64,000 nt of DNA from Raoultibacter phocaeensis (lineage in GTDB: Bacteria > Actinomycetota > Coriobacteriia > Coriobacteriales > Eggerthellaceae). The stretch spans positions 434,001 to 498,000 of the forward strand of contig NZ_CABDUX010000002.1 of assembly GCF_901411515.1 (NCBI RefSeq), given 5' to 3'. This document shows, in pieces, positions 26,384-35,722 of this stretch (positions within the stretch are counted from its first letter, which is position 1; each line of letters starts with the position of its first letter). The notes under the pieces are model-generated. The model ran no database searches and was not told where the DNA came from. It saw nothing but the letters and a program-made list of their open reading frames with translations. Both the position numbers and the translations under genes were made by a program.

Positions 26384-27235
26384 ATGGAGGCTTTATATAC
26401 ATCATGCGAGCGCGTGCACACGACGCCTCGGGGAGCTGTTCGGTATTGGGTGACAAACCCGTCTGCCCCGAACGGTTCGCCCAATCAAGCGCCGAGCGGG
26501 GAAGAATCGGGCATCGTGCTCGTGTTTCTGCACGGCATGACGGCGAATCATGATATGTTCGTGCCGCAAATCGCCGGCTTTGCCGACCGGTATCGCACCG
26601 TTGCGTGGGATGCTCCCCTGCATGGAGCGTCGCGTCCGTATGCCGATTTCTCCTACGCGCACGCGGCCGACGATCTGAGGGGCATCCTCGACGCCGAGGG
26701 CATTGACCGGGCTGTCCTTGTGGGGCAGTCCATGGGAGGGTTCATCTCGCAGGAATTCATCGCGCGCTACCCTGAGCGGGTTCGTGCGTTCGTCGCCATC
26801 GATTCGTGCCCCTACGACGAACGCTACTATTCGAAATCCGACCTCTGGTGGCTTCGCCGGATGGGTTGGATGATGCGGCTCTATCCCGGTCGAACCCTCG
26901 TAAACGCGATAGCCAAGCAGTCTTGCGAAACCGAGGCGGGTCGCGCTGCCATGCGCGCAATGCTCTCGATCTACGGCAAACGGGAGCTGTGCGATCTGAC
27001 CGGGGTATGCTACCGAGCATTCGCCGACGAACACCGTGACGTCGACCTTCCGCTTCCCGTGCAGCTTATCGTGGGAGATCGCGACCGTACGGGCAAGGTG
27101 CGGTTCTACAACAGCGAATGGCATGAGCATGCTGCGCACCCCCTCGCGGTCATCGAGGGCGCGGGACACGGATCGAACATGGACGATCCCCGTGCGGTAA
27201 ACCGCGTGATAGAGCGGTTTCTCGACTCCTTATAA
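26384..27235 (+). CDS. Alpha/beta hydrolase
   Basis: A 283-residue alpha/beta-hydrolase fold enzyme. The oxyanion-region motif is VFLHGMTANHDMF, the nucleophile Ser sits in LVGQSMGGF, and the catalytic His in EGAGHGSN; the acid is probably in VGDRDRT. It has no signal peptide. The start is ATG 26384; a longer reading overlaps the permease without a site. It lies 46 bp after the exporter permease on the same strand and may be cotranscribed. The substrate is unknown. Confidence 0.85.
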   Translation: MEALYTSCERVHTTPRGAVRYWVTNPSAPNGSPNQAPSGEESGIVLVFLHGMTANHDMFVPQIAGFADRYRTVAWDAPLHGASRPYADFSYAHAADDLRGILDAEGIDRAVLVGQSMGGFISQEFIARYPERVRAFVAIDSCPYDERYYSKSDLWWLRRMGWMMRLYPGRTLVNAIAKQSCETEAGRAAMRAMLSIYGKRELCDLTGVCYRAFADEHRDVDLPLPVQLIVGDRDRTGKVRFYNSEWHEHAAHPLAVIEGAGHGSNMDDPRAVNRVIERFLDSL

Positions 27236-27358
27236 GGCGTAACTGCCGTACCTTTTGCGCATACGGTGCACGTCTGGTGCGCGGGTAGCCTAGAACGAAC
27301 GTTCGTGCGATACTATGCTTTCACGGAATCGAGGCACTGGAAAGAAAGCGACGCGAAC

Positions 27359-30300
27359 ATGGATGCGACGAACGGCTTGAACGCAGCAGACGATGGGATG
27401 GATCTGTTCTCCGAGGGCGTGCGCAGGTGGTTCCTCGATGCATTCGCAGCACCCACGCCCTTGCAAAGGCGGGCGTGGAAAACCATCGCCGATGCCGAGA
27501 ACGTCCTGGTCGTTGCACCGACCGGCTCTGGTAAGACGCTTGCGGCGTTCCTGTATGCCATCGACGCGCTTATGCGCGAGAAGGCGGCGGGCGGCGGCGA
27601 AGGCCCCTGTGCGGATGGCGAAAACCCGGCTGCGGGGGGCGAAGGCCTGAGCGCGGGGGGCGATGATTCCGGCTCAGATGGCGAAGGCTCCGCGAGGAAG
27701 CGCAGCACCGCATCTGGCGAGCGCGCGCCGAAGCGCGATGCCGCCGCAGTGGGAAAAGCGCCTGCGGCTTCGCAGCCCGTGCAAGGCACCCGCGTCCTCT
27801 ACGTTTCGCCGCTGAAGGCGCTCGGCGCCGACGTCGAACGCAACCTGCAGCAACCGCTTTCGGGTATAGCCGAGCGAATCGCCGAGATGGGCGGTGCCCT
27901 GTGTACGCTGCGTACCGGCATGCGCACGGGCGATACGACGTCCGACGAACGCCGCGCGCTTGTTCGCAATCCTCCCGACATTCTCATTACCACGCCCGAA
28001 TCGCTCTATCTCATGCTCACGTCGAAAGCACGCGAAACGTTGCGAACGGTCGAGACGGTCATCGTCGACGAAGTGCACGCTTTGGCCGGCAACAAACGCG
28101 GCGCTCACCTTGCCCTGAGCCTCGAGCGTTTGGACGCCTTGCTTGCACGTCCCGCCCAGCGGATCGGTCTTTCGGCCACGGTGCGCCCCGCAGACGAGAT
28201 CGCCCGCTTCCTCGGCGGCGTCCATCCCGTTTCGCTCGTCGTCTCCGAAGAGCGGCCCGCCATGGAGGTGCGGGTGCACGTACCCGTACAGGATATGACG
28301 GCGGTACCCTCGTTCGGCGGCTTCGAGCCCGACAAAGCGAACGCTTCGCACGGGGTAGGGCGGCGCGGGGGTGCAGGCGGGCCCCGCCGTGCGCCCGTCG
28401 AGCAGGCGTGGAAGTCCGACCGCGCGCTCCGTGCCGTCATGGATGGCCGCGCGCCGAAGACCGCTGCGCCCGACAGCCGGGTGGGCTCATCCTCCATCTG
28501 GCCCTACGTCGAATCGGCTCTGCTCGACGAGGTGCTCGCGCACCGGAGCACTATCGTGTTCGTGAATTCGCGCGGCCTATGCGAGAAGCTGACGTCGCGC
28601 TTGAACGAACTCTACGCAAAGAGGCAAGGCGTCTTTCCCGGTGGGAGCGAAACCGAGCCGAGCGCCATCCGCTCGGGCATCGGAGCGACCACCGACCTTG
28701 CCCAGCCCACGGCCGAAGTCATCGCCAAGGCCCATCACGGATCGGTGTCGAAAGAGCGCAGGCAGCAGGTCGAAGCCGAACTCAAGGCGGGCGAGCTGCC
28801 CTGCGTCGTAGCCACGTCGAGCCTCGAATTGGGAATCGACATGGGCTCGATCGATCTGGTGCTGCAGGTGGCGCCGCCGCCTTCGGTGGCAAGCGCGTTG
28901 CAGCGCATCGGTCGCGCGAACCATCAGGTGGGCGGCAGATCGACGGGCATCATCTACCCGCGCACGCGAACTGAGGTCATCGATGCGGCCGTCGTGTCCG
29001 AAGGCATGGCGGCGGGTGCCATCGAGAAGACGGCGATCGTGAGAAACCCGCTCGACGTGCTTGCGCAGCAGACGGTCGCCGCTGTTGCGATGGACGAGAT
29101 CGCCGCCGACGCGTGGTACGCTACCGTGTGCCGCGCAGCGCCCTTCTCTGAGCTTCCGCGCCGTGCGTTCGATGCGGTGCTCGGCATGCTCGGGGGAGCG
29201 TATTCATCGGCCGACCTCGCCGATTTCTCGCCGCGCATCATCTGGGATCGCGAACAGGGCATGCTCCGGGCCCGTCCGGGCTCGCAACGCCAGGCGGTTA
29301 CGGCGGCGGGCACCATTCCCGACCGCGGCATGTTCTCGGTCGTGCTGCCCGAAGGCGATGCGAAGGCGGGCAGGAGGCGCGTCGGCGAACTCGACGAGGA
29401 GATGGTGTATGAGTCGCGCGTCGGCGACATCATCGCGCTCGGTACGAGCACGTGGCGCATTCGCGAAATCACGCGGGATCGCGTTATCGTGGAGCCGGCA
29501 CCCGGTCGGTCGGCTCGCTTGCCGTTCTGGCACGGCGAGGGCATCGGCCGTCCCGCCGAAACGGGAAGGATGCGGGGAAGCCTCATTCGCGCGATCGTCG
29601 CGGGGTTGGACGACGCCGACGGCGGGCGAGACGGCGGGGCTCGAGGTGCGCAGGCGCGCGAAGAAGATCGTACAAGACAGCTTTCGCCCGAGCTTGCCGC
29701 ACGCCTCGAGGCCGACGGCCTCGATGACAACGCGCAGCGAAATCTTGTCGAGCTCGTTCGCGCCCAGCGCGCGGCGACGGGCTCGGTCCCCGAAGATCGG
29801 ACGCTCGTCGTCGAACGCTGCGAAGACGAGCAGGGTGATTGGCGCGTCATACTCCACTCGCCCTACGGCCGTCGCGTGCACGAGCCGTGGGCGATGGCGG
29901 TGTCGGACCGCATCGTGCGTACGCGCGGGTTCGATCCGCAGATGCTTGCAACCGATGACGGCATCCTCTTGCGCATACCGATGACCGAGGCGGTGCTTCC
30001 CGGTGCCGAGCTGTTCGCGTTCGATGCAGGCGAGCTCGAGCGCATCGTGCGCGATCGTGTGGATTCGACGTCGTTGTTCTCGGCACGGTTCCGCGAATGC
30101 GCAGCCCGATCGCTCATCATGTCGCCGAACACCCCGGGCAAGCGCGCGCCTTTGTGGCAGCAGCGTTTGCGCGCGGGCCAGCTTTTGGAGGCAGCGCGCC
30201 GCGAAGACGATTTCCCGCTGCTCGTCGAAACCGCGCGCGAGTGTTTGCAGGATGTCTACGACATGGAATCGTTGCTTCGGCTCATGGGCGATATCGAGGC

Positions 30301-32911
30301 GGGTACGGTCCGACTTGTTGAGGCCCAAACAACTACGCCCTCGCCGTTCGCGGCACCGCTTCTGTTCGGATACGTGGGCGATCACCTCTACGACGGCGAT
30401 CTTCCTGCAGCGGAGCGCAAAGCCTCGATGCTCTCGCTCGACCCGACGCTCCTCGGCGAGCTCCTCGGCTCCGACGAGGTCGGTCAGTTGATCGACGAGG
30501 ACGTGGTCGAAACGGTCGAGACTCAGCTACAGCGCCTCGCGATCGACCGTCGCGTACGGGGTGTGGAGGGTGTTGCTGATCTGCTGCGTTTGCTCGGACC
30601 CCTTGCGGTCGAGGAAGTCGCTGTGCGCCTGCAATCGGATGCGGTCGAAGCGGCCGAGGAGGATTCCTTAACCAGCGAGATCGAAGTCCCCGCGGGCGAG
30701 GCGCTTGCGGCAACGGTTGCGCAGGCACGCGCCGCACTCGAAGAGCTCGACCGTGCCCATCGGGCGTTCGCGGTGACCATCGGCGGCGTTACGCGATGGG
30801 CGGCGGCCGACGATGCGGGGCGGCTGCATGCCGCTTTGGGCATCGAAGTTCCTGGATGGGCGCACGGCGTTGTCGCTTCCGAGCCGTCCGACCGCCGCGG
30901 CGTGCGTCCTCATCCGCTTGACGAGCTCGTAGCCCGCTTCGCACGCACGCACGGCCCTTTTTCCACGGCATATGCGGCAGAGCGCTTAGGCGTCGGGTGC
31001 GCGGTTGCGCGCGACAGCCTTGAGCGCCTCGTCGCCGCCGGCCGGCTCGTGCAGGGTCGATTCGGCAGCGCAGGGGATGGGCGAGAGGTGCGGGAATGGG
31101 TGGCGGCGGAGGTGTTCAGGCGGCTGCGGTCCCTTTCGCTCGCCAAGGCGCGCAAGGCGGTGCAGCCTGTCGGAAGCGATGCTTACCTGCGGTTTCTGTT
31201 CGATTTGCAAGGAGCGGGCCCAACCGGTCGCGGACGCTTCGAGGGAATCGAAGGCGTGGCGCACGTCATCGCGCAATTCGAGGGGGTGTATCTGCCGGCG
31301 GGCCTGTGGGAATCCGCAGTGCTGCCGAGCCGCGTGAGCGACTACCGTCCCTCGATGCTCGATGAGCTGATCGCGTCAGGTGAGATCGTATGGGTGGGAG
31401 GCCGACGCGACGAGTCGAGCGAGGAAGGCGGCGCAACCGCACGGCCCCGCGGTCGCGCTTCGTCGAAGCAGGCAGCCTTCACCGGCCTCGTCGCGTTCTA
31501 CCCGACCGATTCGCCCTTCGCACCTGTTCGCCCGGATATCGAGGACGGTCTGTTCGAGGTTGCCGTTGCCGAGCCGGGGGCGGGGCTCGCATCCGAAGGC
31601 GTTCGTGCGAATGAGAGCCTTGCCGCCAGCGAGTCGGCGATCGAGGAAGGCATCGTCGACGTGCTCGGATTCGGGGGCGGGCTGTTTTTCCACCAGATCG
31701 TCGATGCTCTGCGGCGCAAGCTCTCGCCTGAAACGGTCGACGAGGAATCCGTGGCTGCTGCGATGCAGCGGCTTATGTGGCAGGGCCGCGCCACCAACGA
31801 TACGTTCGCGCCGGTGAGGGTTTCGGTTTCCGGGGATCTAGCACCCAAGGCGCGCACGGCCTCGCGCCGTCGCGTCAGCAGCCGTCGCGTGCGCATGCGC
31901 GGCGATTACACCGAAGCGACGGAAACCCGGGCGCTCGCATCTGCGCGAATGAGCGTTCGGGCTGTGCACTCGGGCCGTTGGTCGCTGATCGCCTCCTCTG
32001 CGGAAAACGACACCGTGCGGGCCATCGCGCTCGTCGATTCCCTGCTCGACCGCTACGGCGTGCTCACCCGTGACATCGCGCTTCTGGCTGGGGTGCCAGG
32101 GGGACTCGGTACGCTCATGCCCGTGCTGCGATCGATGGAGGATGCGGGCGATCTTTTGCGCGGCATGTTTGTCGAGGGCCTCGGTCCCGCGCAGCTCGCC
32201 GCCCGCGAAACGATCGATGCGCTGCGCGCGTATGCCGCAGGCGGCGATGTTCAAGCGGATGCGGATGGCTCCGCCCCTGGGGCCGCCTCCTCTGAACGCA
32301 GCTGGGATTTCCTGCAGACGGAAGGTCGCGGAGGCACGGTGGTGCTTGCCGCCGATGATCCGGCGAACCTTTTCGGGGTCGGCTTTTCTTGGCCTCCGAT
32401 TGCCCGAGGCGCCTCGAGTCCGGCTGGCGATGATGCGGCTGGCGAAGGTGCTCGGGCGAAGGATGGCAGGGGCGATGCGTGCGAAGCCGTTCAAACGAAG
32501 GACGGTGAGAACGATGCGTGCGAAGGTGCTCGAACGAGGTACGGCGAAGGTGGGCTGGACGGAGCCTCTAGCGCGGATGAGCCGTCCGATCGCGCTCAGC
32601 GTCCTTCGCGCCGTTCGGGCAGCCTCGTTGTGGTGCGCGACGGAACGCTGGTTCTCTATGCGACGTCCGGTTTGCGCTCCATCCTCTCGTTTACCGACGA
32701 GCCCGCAGCCGTCGCCGACGCAACGCGCGCCCTTGTCGAGCACACGCGGCAGACCATCAGGCGCGAAGGGGAATCGGGTGCGCGGAAGAAAGTGCTGGTC
32801 GAGGAATTCAACGGACGCCCCGTGCTCGACACCGCGTTTTCCGCCACCCTGCAGCACGAAGGGTTCGTGCGCCTTCCTGACGGTATGCGGCTCTACGTCT
32901 CGCCGTTCTAA
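27359..32911 (+). CDS. lhr: Lhr-type large ATP-dependent helicase with low-complexity insertions
   Basis: A superfamily 2 helicase of about 1850 residues, longer than the usual roughly 1500 of actinobacterial Lhr proteins. Q motif APTPLQRRAW, motif I APTGSGKT (near residue 50), DEVH box in VIVDEVHAL (near 235), LSATVRP, and QRIGRANH (near 510) are intact, followed by the DEAD_assoc/Lhr winged-helix regions. A Gly/Glu/Ser-rich insertion lies between motifs I and Ia (about 78-140), and another near 1680-1754 contains three imperfect repeats around EGARAKDG and EGARTRYG. Lhr unwinds RNA-DNA or DNA duplexes in repair. The start is taken at ATG 27359; a GTG at 27266 is possible. Confidence 0.93.
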   Translation: MDATNGLNAADDGMDLFSEGVRRWFLDAFAAPTPLQRRAWKTIADAENVLVVAPTGSGKTLAAFLYAIDALMREKAAGGGEGPCADGENPAAGGEGLSAGGDDSGSDGEGSARKRSTASGERAPKRDAAAVGKAPAASQPVQGTRVLYVSPLKALGADVERNLQQPLSGIAERIAEMGGALCTLRTGMRTGDTTSDERRALVRNPPDILITTPESLYLMLTSKARETLRTVETVIVDEVHALAGNKRGAHLALSLERLDALLARPAQRIGLSATVRPADEIARFLGGVHPVSLVVSEERPAMEVRVHVPVQDMTAVPSFGGFEPDKANASHGVGRRGGAGGPRRAPVEQAWKSDRALRAVMDGRAPKTAAPDSRVGSSSIWPYVESALLDEVLAHRSTIVFVNSRGLCEKLTSRLNELYAKRQGVFPGGSETEPSAIRSGIGATTDLAQPTAEVIAKAHHGSVSKERRQQVEAELKAGELPCVVATSSLELGIDMGSIDLVLQVAPPPSVASALQRIGRANHQVGGRSTGIIYPRTRTEVIDAAVVSEGMAAGAIEKTAIVRNPLDVLAQQTVAAVAMDEIAADAWYATVCRAAPFSELPRRAFDAVLGMLGGAYSSADLADFSPRIIWDREQGMLRARPGSQRQAVTAAGTIPDRGMFSVVLPEGDAKAGRRRVGELDEEMVYESRVGDIIALGTSTWRIREITRDRVIVEPAPGRSARLPFWHGEGIGRPAETGRMRGSLIRAIVAGLDDADGGRDGGARGAQAREEDRTRQLSPELAARLEADGLDDNAQRNLVELVRAQRAATGSVPEDRTLVVERCEDEQGDWRVILHSPYGRRVHEPWAMAVSDRIVRTRGFDPQMLATDDGILLRIPMTEAVLPGAELFAFDAGELERIVRDRVDSTSLFSARFRECAARSLIMSPNTPGKRAPLWQQRLRAGQLLEAARREDDFPLLVETARECLQDVYDMESLLRLMGDIEAGTVRLVEAQTTTPSPFAAPLLFGYVGDHLYDGDLPAAERKASMLSLDPTLLGELLGSDEVGQLIDEDVVETVETQLQRLAIDRRVRGVEGVADLLRLLGPLAVEEVAVRLQSDAVEAAEEDSLTSEIEVPAGEALAATVAQARAALEELDRAHRAFAVTIGGVTRWAAADDAGRLHAALGIEVPGWAHGVVASEPSDRRGVRPHPLDELVARFARTHGPFSTAYAAERLGVGCAVARDSLERLVAAGRLVQGRFGSAGDGREVREWVAAEVFRRLRSLSLAKARKAVQPVGSDAYLRFLFDLQGAGPTGRGRFEGIEGVAHVIAQFEGVYLPAGLWESAVLPSRVSDYRPSMLDELIASGEIVWVGGRRDESSEEGGATARPRGRASSKQAAFTGLVAFYPTDSPFAPVRPDIEDGLFEVAVAEPGAGLASEGVRANESLAASESAIEEGIVDVLGFGGGLFFHQIVDALRRKLSPETVDEESVAAAMQRLMWQGRATNDTFAPVRVSVSGDLAPKARTASRRRVSSRRVRMRGDYTEATETRALASARMSVRAVHSGRWSLIASSAENDTVRAIALVDSLLDRYGVLTRDIALLAGVPGGLGTLMPVLRSMEDAGDLLRGMFVEGLGPAQLAARETIDALRAYAAGGDVQADADGSAPGAASSERSWDFLQTEGRGGTVVLAADDPANLFGVGFSWPPIARGASSPAGDDAAGEGARAKDGRGDACEAVQTKDGENDACEGARTRYGEGGLDGASSADEPSDRAQRPSRRSGSLVVVRDGTLVLYATSGLRSILSFTDEPAAVADATRALVEHTRQTIRREGESGARKKVLVEEFNGRPVLDTAFSATLQHEGFVRLPDGMRLYVSPF

Positions 32912-32998
32912 GGGTTCGCCTTTGTTTCGCGGGCGCTCGGTGTTCGCGTTGCTGAAAAACGGTCGAATCCGGCGTGCGGGCAGACTTTGGCAGTCGTT

Positions 32999-33505
32999 TC
33001 AGCCCGCAAGCGCATCCTTCAGAGGCCGGTACGCTTCCACGAGATCGGACGTGCGCATGCGCGCGTTAGCGGGGCTCGTGGAGGGAAGGGCGATGTGGAC
33101 AAGCCGTTCGGCCAACGCGGCGTCGTATGCGCGGAAGAGCGCAGAGGCCTTCGCCCCCGTCGTAACCACGGCTTCGATGGGGGCGACGTCGACAATGATT
33201 GAAAGGTTGTTCGGCACGGCGTCTTTGATGCTCGCATCGGACGCCCCCTCGATGGTGCACGAGGCGAGCACGTCCCACAGCGCGATGCGATGTTCGAGTG
33301 CGAGCGCCGCGCGCTCTTCGTTCGTCTCGGGTACGGGCTCGTCGAAGAGTGCGGCAAGCACCTTCCAAAACCGGTTCTGCGGATGCCCGTAATAAAAGCC
33401 GACTTCGCGTGAGACAGGGGAGGGCATCGTGCCGAGCACGAGTACGCGGGAGCGCTCGTCGAAAACGGGTGCAAGGGGATGTTCAATGCGTTGGGGTTCG
33501 GTCAC
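32999..33505 (-). CDS. DNA-deoxyinosine glycosylase (uracil-DNA glycosylase superfamily)
   Basis: A 168-residue single-domain glycosylase. VLVLGTMPSPVSREVGFYY followed by GHPQNRFW is the hallmark of the hypoxanthine-DNA glycosylase group (family 6), and LPSTSPANAR is the DNA-intercalation loop. It would remove deaminated adenine (hypoxanthine) from DNA for base-excision repair. The GTG at 33505 is chosen because AAGGA lies seven bases upstream; a longer open frame runs through the parS site at 33545-33562 but lacks a start signal. It converges with lhr, with 87 bp between. Confidence 0.88.
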   Translation of the reverse strand: MTEPQRIEHPLAPVFDERSRVLVLGTMPSPVSREVGFYYGHPQNRFWKVLAALFDEPVPETNEERAALALEHRIALWDVLASCTIEGASDASIKDAVPNNLSIIVDVAPIEAVVTTGAKASALFRAYDAALAERLVHIALPSTSPANARMRTSDLVEAYRPLKDALAG

Positions 33506-33544
33506 GACGGCTTCCTTGATGCTGATCGGGCTGACGGGCGTGCG

Positions 33545-33562
33545 ATGTTTCACGTGAAACAT
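33545..33562. promoter_or_regulatory. parS: parS centromere site (ParB binding)
   Basis: The core TGTTTCACGTGAAACA is a perfect 16-bp palindrome matching the parS consensus bound by chromosomal ParB, extended here to 18 bp by flanking A and T. It lies in the spacer upstream of the glycosylase gene. parS sites cluster near the replication origin, so the window is probably origin-proximal. Confidence 0.9.
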
Positions 33563-33672
33563 TTGTTCGTATTCTATAGATCCTGCAACTGCAAACGCTT
33601 TTGGCGATAGGTACATGCGACGTACGCGAAACCGGCAATGCGGATCGATGCGCATTACGTCTCTGTGTTCGG

Positions 33673-33879
33673 TTACCCATCGCTTTCCTCCTCGTACACG
33701 AAAATGTCTTCGATGGGCAGGTTGAAATAACGGGAGATTTTGAATGCGAGCGTGATGGAGGGGTTGTAGCGTCCCTTCTCAAGCGAGCTGATGGTTTGGC
33801 GCGTCACCTCGAGCGCGTCGGCGAGCGTTTCCTGGTTCAGGCCTCGTGTGCGGCGCAGCTCTTCGACGCGGTTCTTCAC
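33673..33879 (-). CDS. Small XRE-family HTH regulator
   Basis: A 68-residue single helix-turn-helix protein: VEELRRTRGLNQETLADALE, then VTRQTISSLEKGRYNPS, ending in a short acidic tail. It resembles the YozG-like regulators that usually control an adjacent membrane gene, but none is adjacent on this strand. The GTG start has AGGGAG four bases upstream. Two 20-bp palindromic repeats lie on its promoter, so it is probably self-repressing. Confidence 0.85.
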   Translation of the reverse strand: MKNRVEELRRTRGLNQETLADALEVTRQTISSLEKGRYNPSITLAFKISRYFNLPIEDIFVYEEESDG

Positions 33880-33906
33880 GGCGCTCCCTTCGATCGCGCA
33901 CCTTCA

Positions 33907-33970
33907 ATGTAAAGCTTGCTTTCCATTCACTGTACCATAGGCCTCTCGCTATGTAAAGTACGCTTTCCAT
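33907..33970. promoter_or_regulatory. Two operator repeats upstream of the small HTH gene
   Basis: Copies at 33907-33926 and 33951-33970 read ATGTAAAG-N3-GCTTTCCAT and are identical at 17 of 20 positions. They lie 44 bp apart, and each is a near-palindrome. Confidence 0.75.
33929..33957 (-). promoter_or_regulatory. Promoter of the small HTH gene
   Basis: On the minus strand, TTTACA, a 17-nt spacer and TACAGT. The -35 lies inside the upstream operator copy, and the second copy covers the predicted start of transcription. Confidence 0.65.
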
Positions 33971-34182
33971 CTTCGGAGTCCTGACGATGCTGCAATAAGG
34001 GCATCTCATACCTTTTTTCTTCTACCAGCCTCCTTTTCGTTTAGAATGGTAAGAAGGTAAGTATATGGGAGAGCACGGCGGCCGGTCGCAGTTCGCGTTT
34101 TGGGGGTTTAGGGCAGGGGTGCGCTTGCTCGTCGAACGAGCGTGACGGTAAGCCGAAGCGGAAGGGATCGTGATCGTCAGGG

Positions 34183-35722
34183 ATGCGAAGGCCGCGTAAC
34201 CTACATGGGAAAATACTGAAGGAAAAGGTGAGAGAATCTCTTTCCGCGGTTCTTCCCGTTACGGCCATCGTTCTTTTGATCAGCATCTTTCTCGTTCCCA
34301 TGCGGCTCGGCACCATGGTCATGTTCTTCGCGGGAGCGCTCATGCTCATCGTCGGCATGGGTTTTTTCCAGCTGGGAGCCGAGATGTCGATGCAGCCGAT
34401 GGGCGAGGGCCTCGGGTCGCAGATGTCGAAGGCGAAGCGGATCGGCGGCGTCGTTGTCGTCGCGTTTCTGATGGGCGTCATCATCACCCTCGCCGAGCCC
34501 GATCTTCAGGTGCTGGCGGATCAGGTTCCCGCGATTCCCGATATGGTCCTCATCCTCACCGTCGCGTTCGGTGTGGGCGCGTTTCTGGTAATCGCCATCC
34601 TGCGCATCGTGTTCAAAGTGAACCTCTCCACGTTGCTGATCGTGTTCTACACTGCCGTGATCGTCTTCTCGTTTTTTGTGCCCGACAATTTCGTGGCCGT
34701 CGCCTTCGACGCGGGGGGGCGTGACCACCGGTCCCATCACCGTGCCGTTCATCATCGCGATCGGCGTCGGCCTTGCGATGGTGCGCGGCGATAAGGATGC
34801 CGCAAGCGACAGCTTCGGGTTGGTTGCGCTTTGCAGCATCGGTCCCATTCTCGCGGTGATGGTGCTCGGGTGCTTCTTCAGTCCCGAGGAGGCGACTTAC
34901 GAGCAGGTGCAGGTGGCGTACGTGTACACGATGGCCGACGTTGTACGCGAGTTCACGGTGGAGCTGCCGAGCTACGCGACCAAGGTGTTCGGGGCGCTGC
35001 TTCCGATAGGCGTGGTCTTCGTCGCCTTCGAGCTTGTGACCAAACGCTTCACCGCTCGGCAGAACGTACGCATGGGAATCGGGTTCGCGTACACGTTTAT
35101 CGGTCTGGTCCTGTTCCTTTGCGGCGTCGGCATCGGGTTCGCTCCGGTGGGGGCGCAGCTCGGCGGGCAGCTTGCGCTCTCGGAATGGCGCTGGATGCTG
35201 ATACCCATCGGCATGGTCATCGGATACTTCATCGTCAAGGCCGAGCCGGCGATCCAGATCCTCAACAACCAGGTTGCCGAAGTCACCAATGACGCCATCT
35301 CGGCTGCGGCGATGAACCGATGCCTCCAGATCGGCGTCGCCGCGAGTGTCGGGCTTGCGATGGTGCGCGCGATGACGGGGGTTTCCATCTACTGGATCAT
35401 CATTCCGGGCTACATCGCAGCGCTCGTGCTCTCGCGCTTCGTGCCCAAGGTGTTCATCGGCATCGCATTCGACTCCGGCGGCGTGGCATCGGGGCCGATG
35501 ACGTCCACGTTTCTGCTTCCGCTGTGCATCGGCGTCTCCGAGGCGCTCGGCGGCAACATCATGACCGACGCATTCGGCGTTGTCGCCCTGGTTGCGCTCA
35601 CGCCGCTCATCGCCGTTCAGATAATGGGGCTTGCGTACCGGGTCAAAGAGAAGAGAGCCGAGAGAGAAACGAACGATTCGCTTTCGGACGAGACCATCGA
35701 GCTGGAGGAGGCATCGAAATGA
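34183..35722 (+). pseudogene. DUF1538 membrane protein gene interrupted by a +1 frameshift in a G7 tract
   Basis: Two overlapping reading frames (34183-34794 and 34676-35722) encode the halves of one DUF1538 membrane protein of about 510 residues with two homologous halves. Frame 1 reads into FVPDNFVAVAFDAGG and then becomes Arg/His-rich nonsense; frame 2 resumes with GVTTGPITVPFIIAIGVG. The break is at seven consecutive G residues (34713-34719); six would restore one frame. The second half carries the matching FDSGGVASGPMTSTF intact. Its stop overlaps the start of the PII-like gene, and this pairing is known for DUF1538. It could be a real mutation, slippage-based phase variation or an assembly error. 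Confidence 0.85.

Noticed and set aside
34183-34794. Treating the first DUF1538 half as a separate complete gene
   Set aside because: Its last 25 or so residues are frameshift nonsense, and the other frame supplies the missing conserved text at once.
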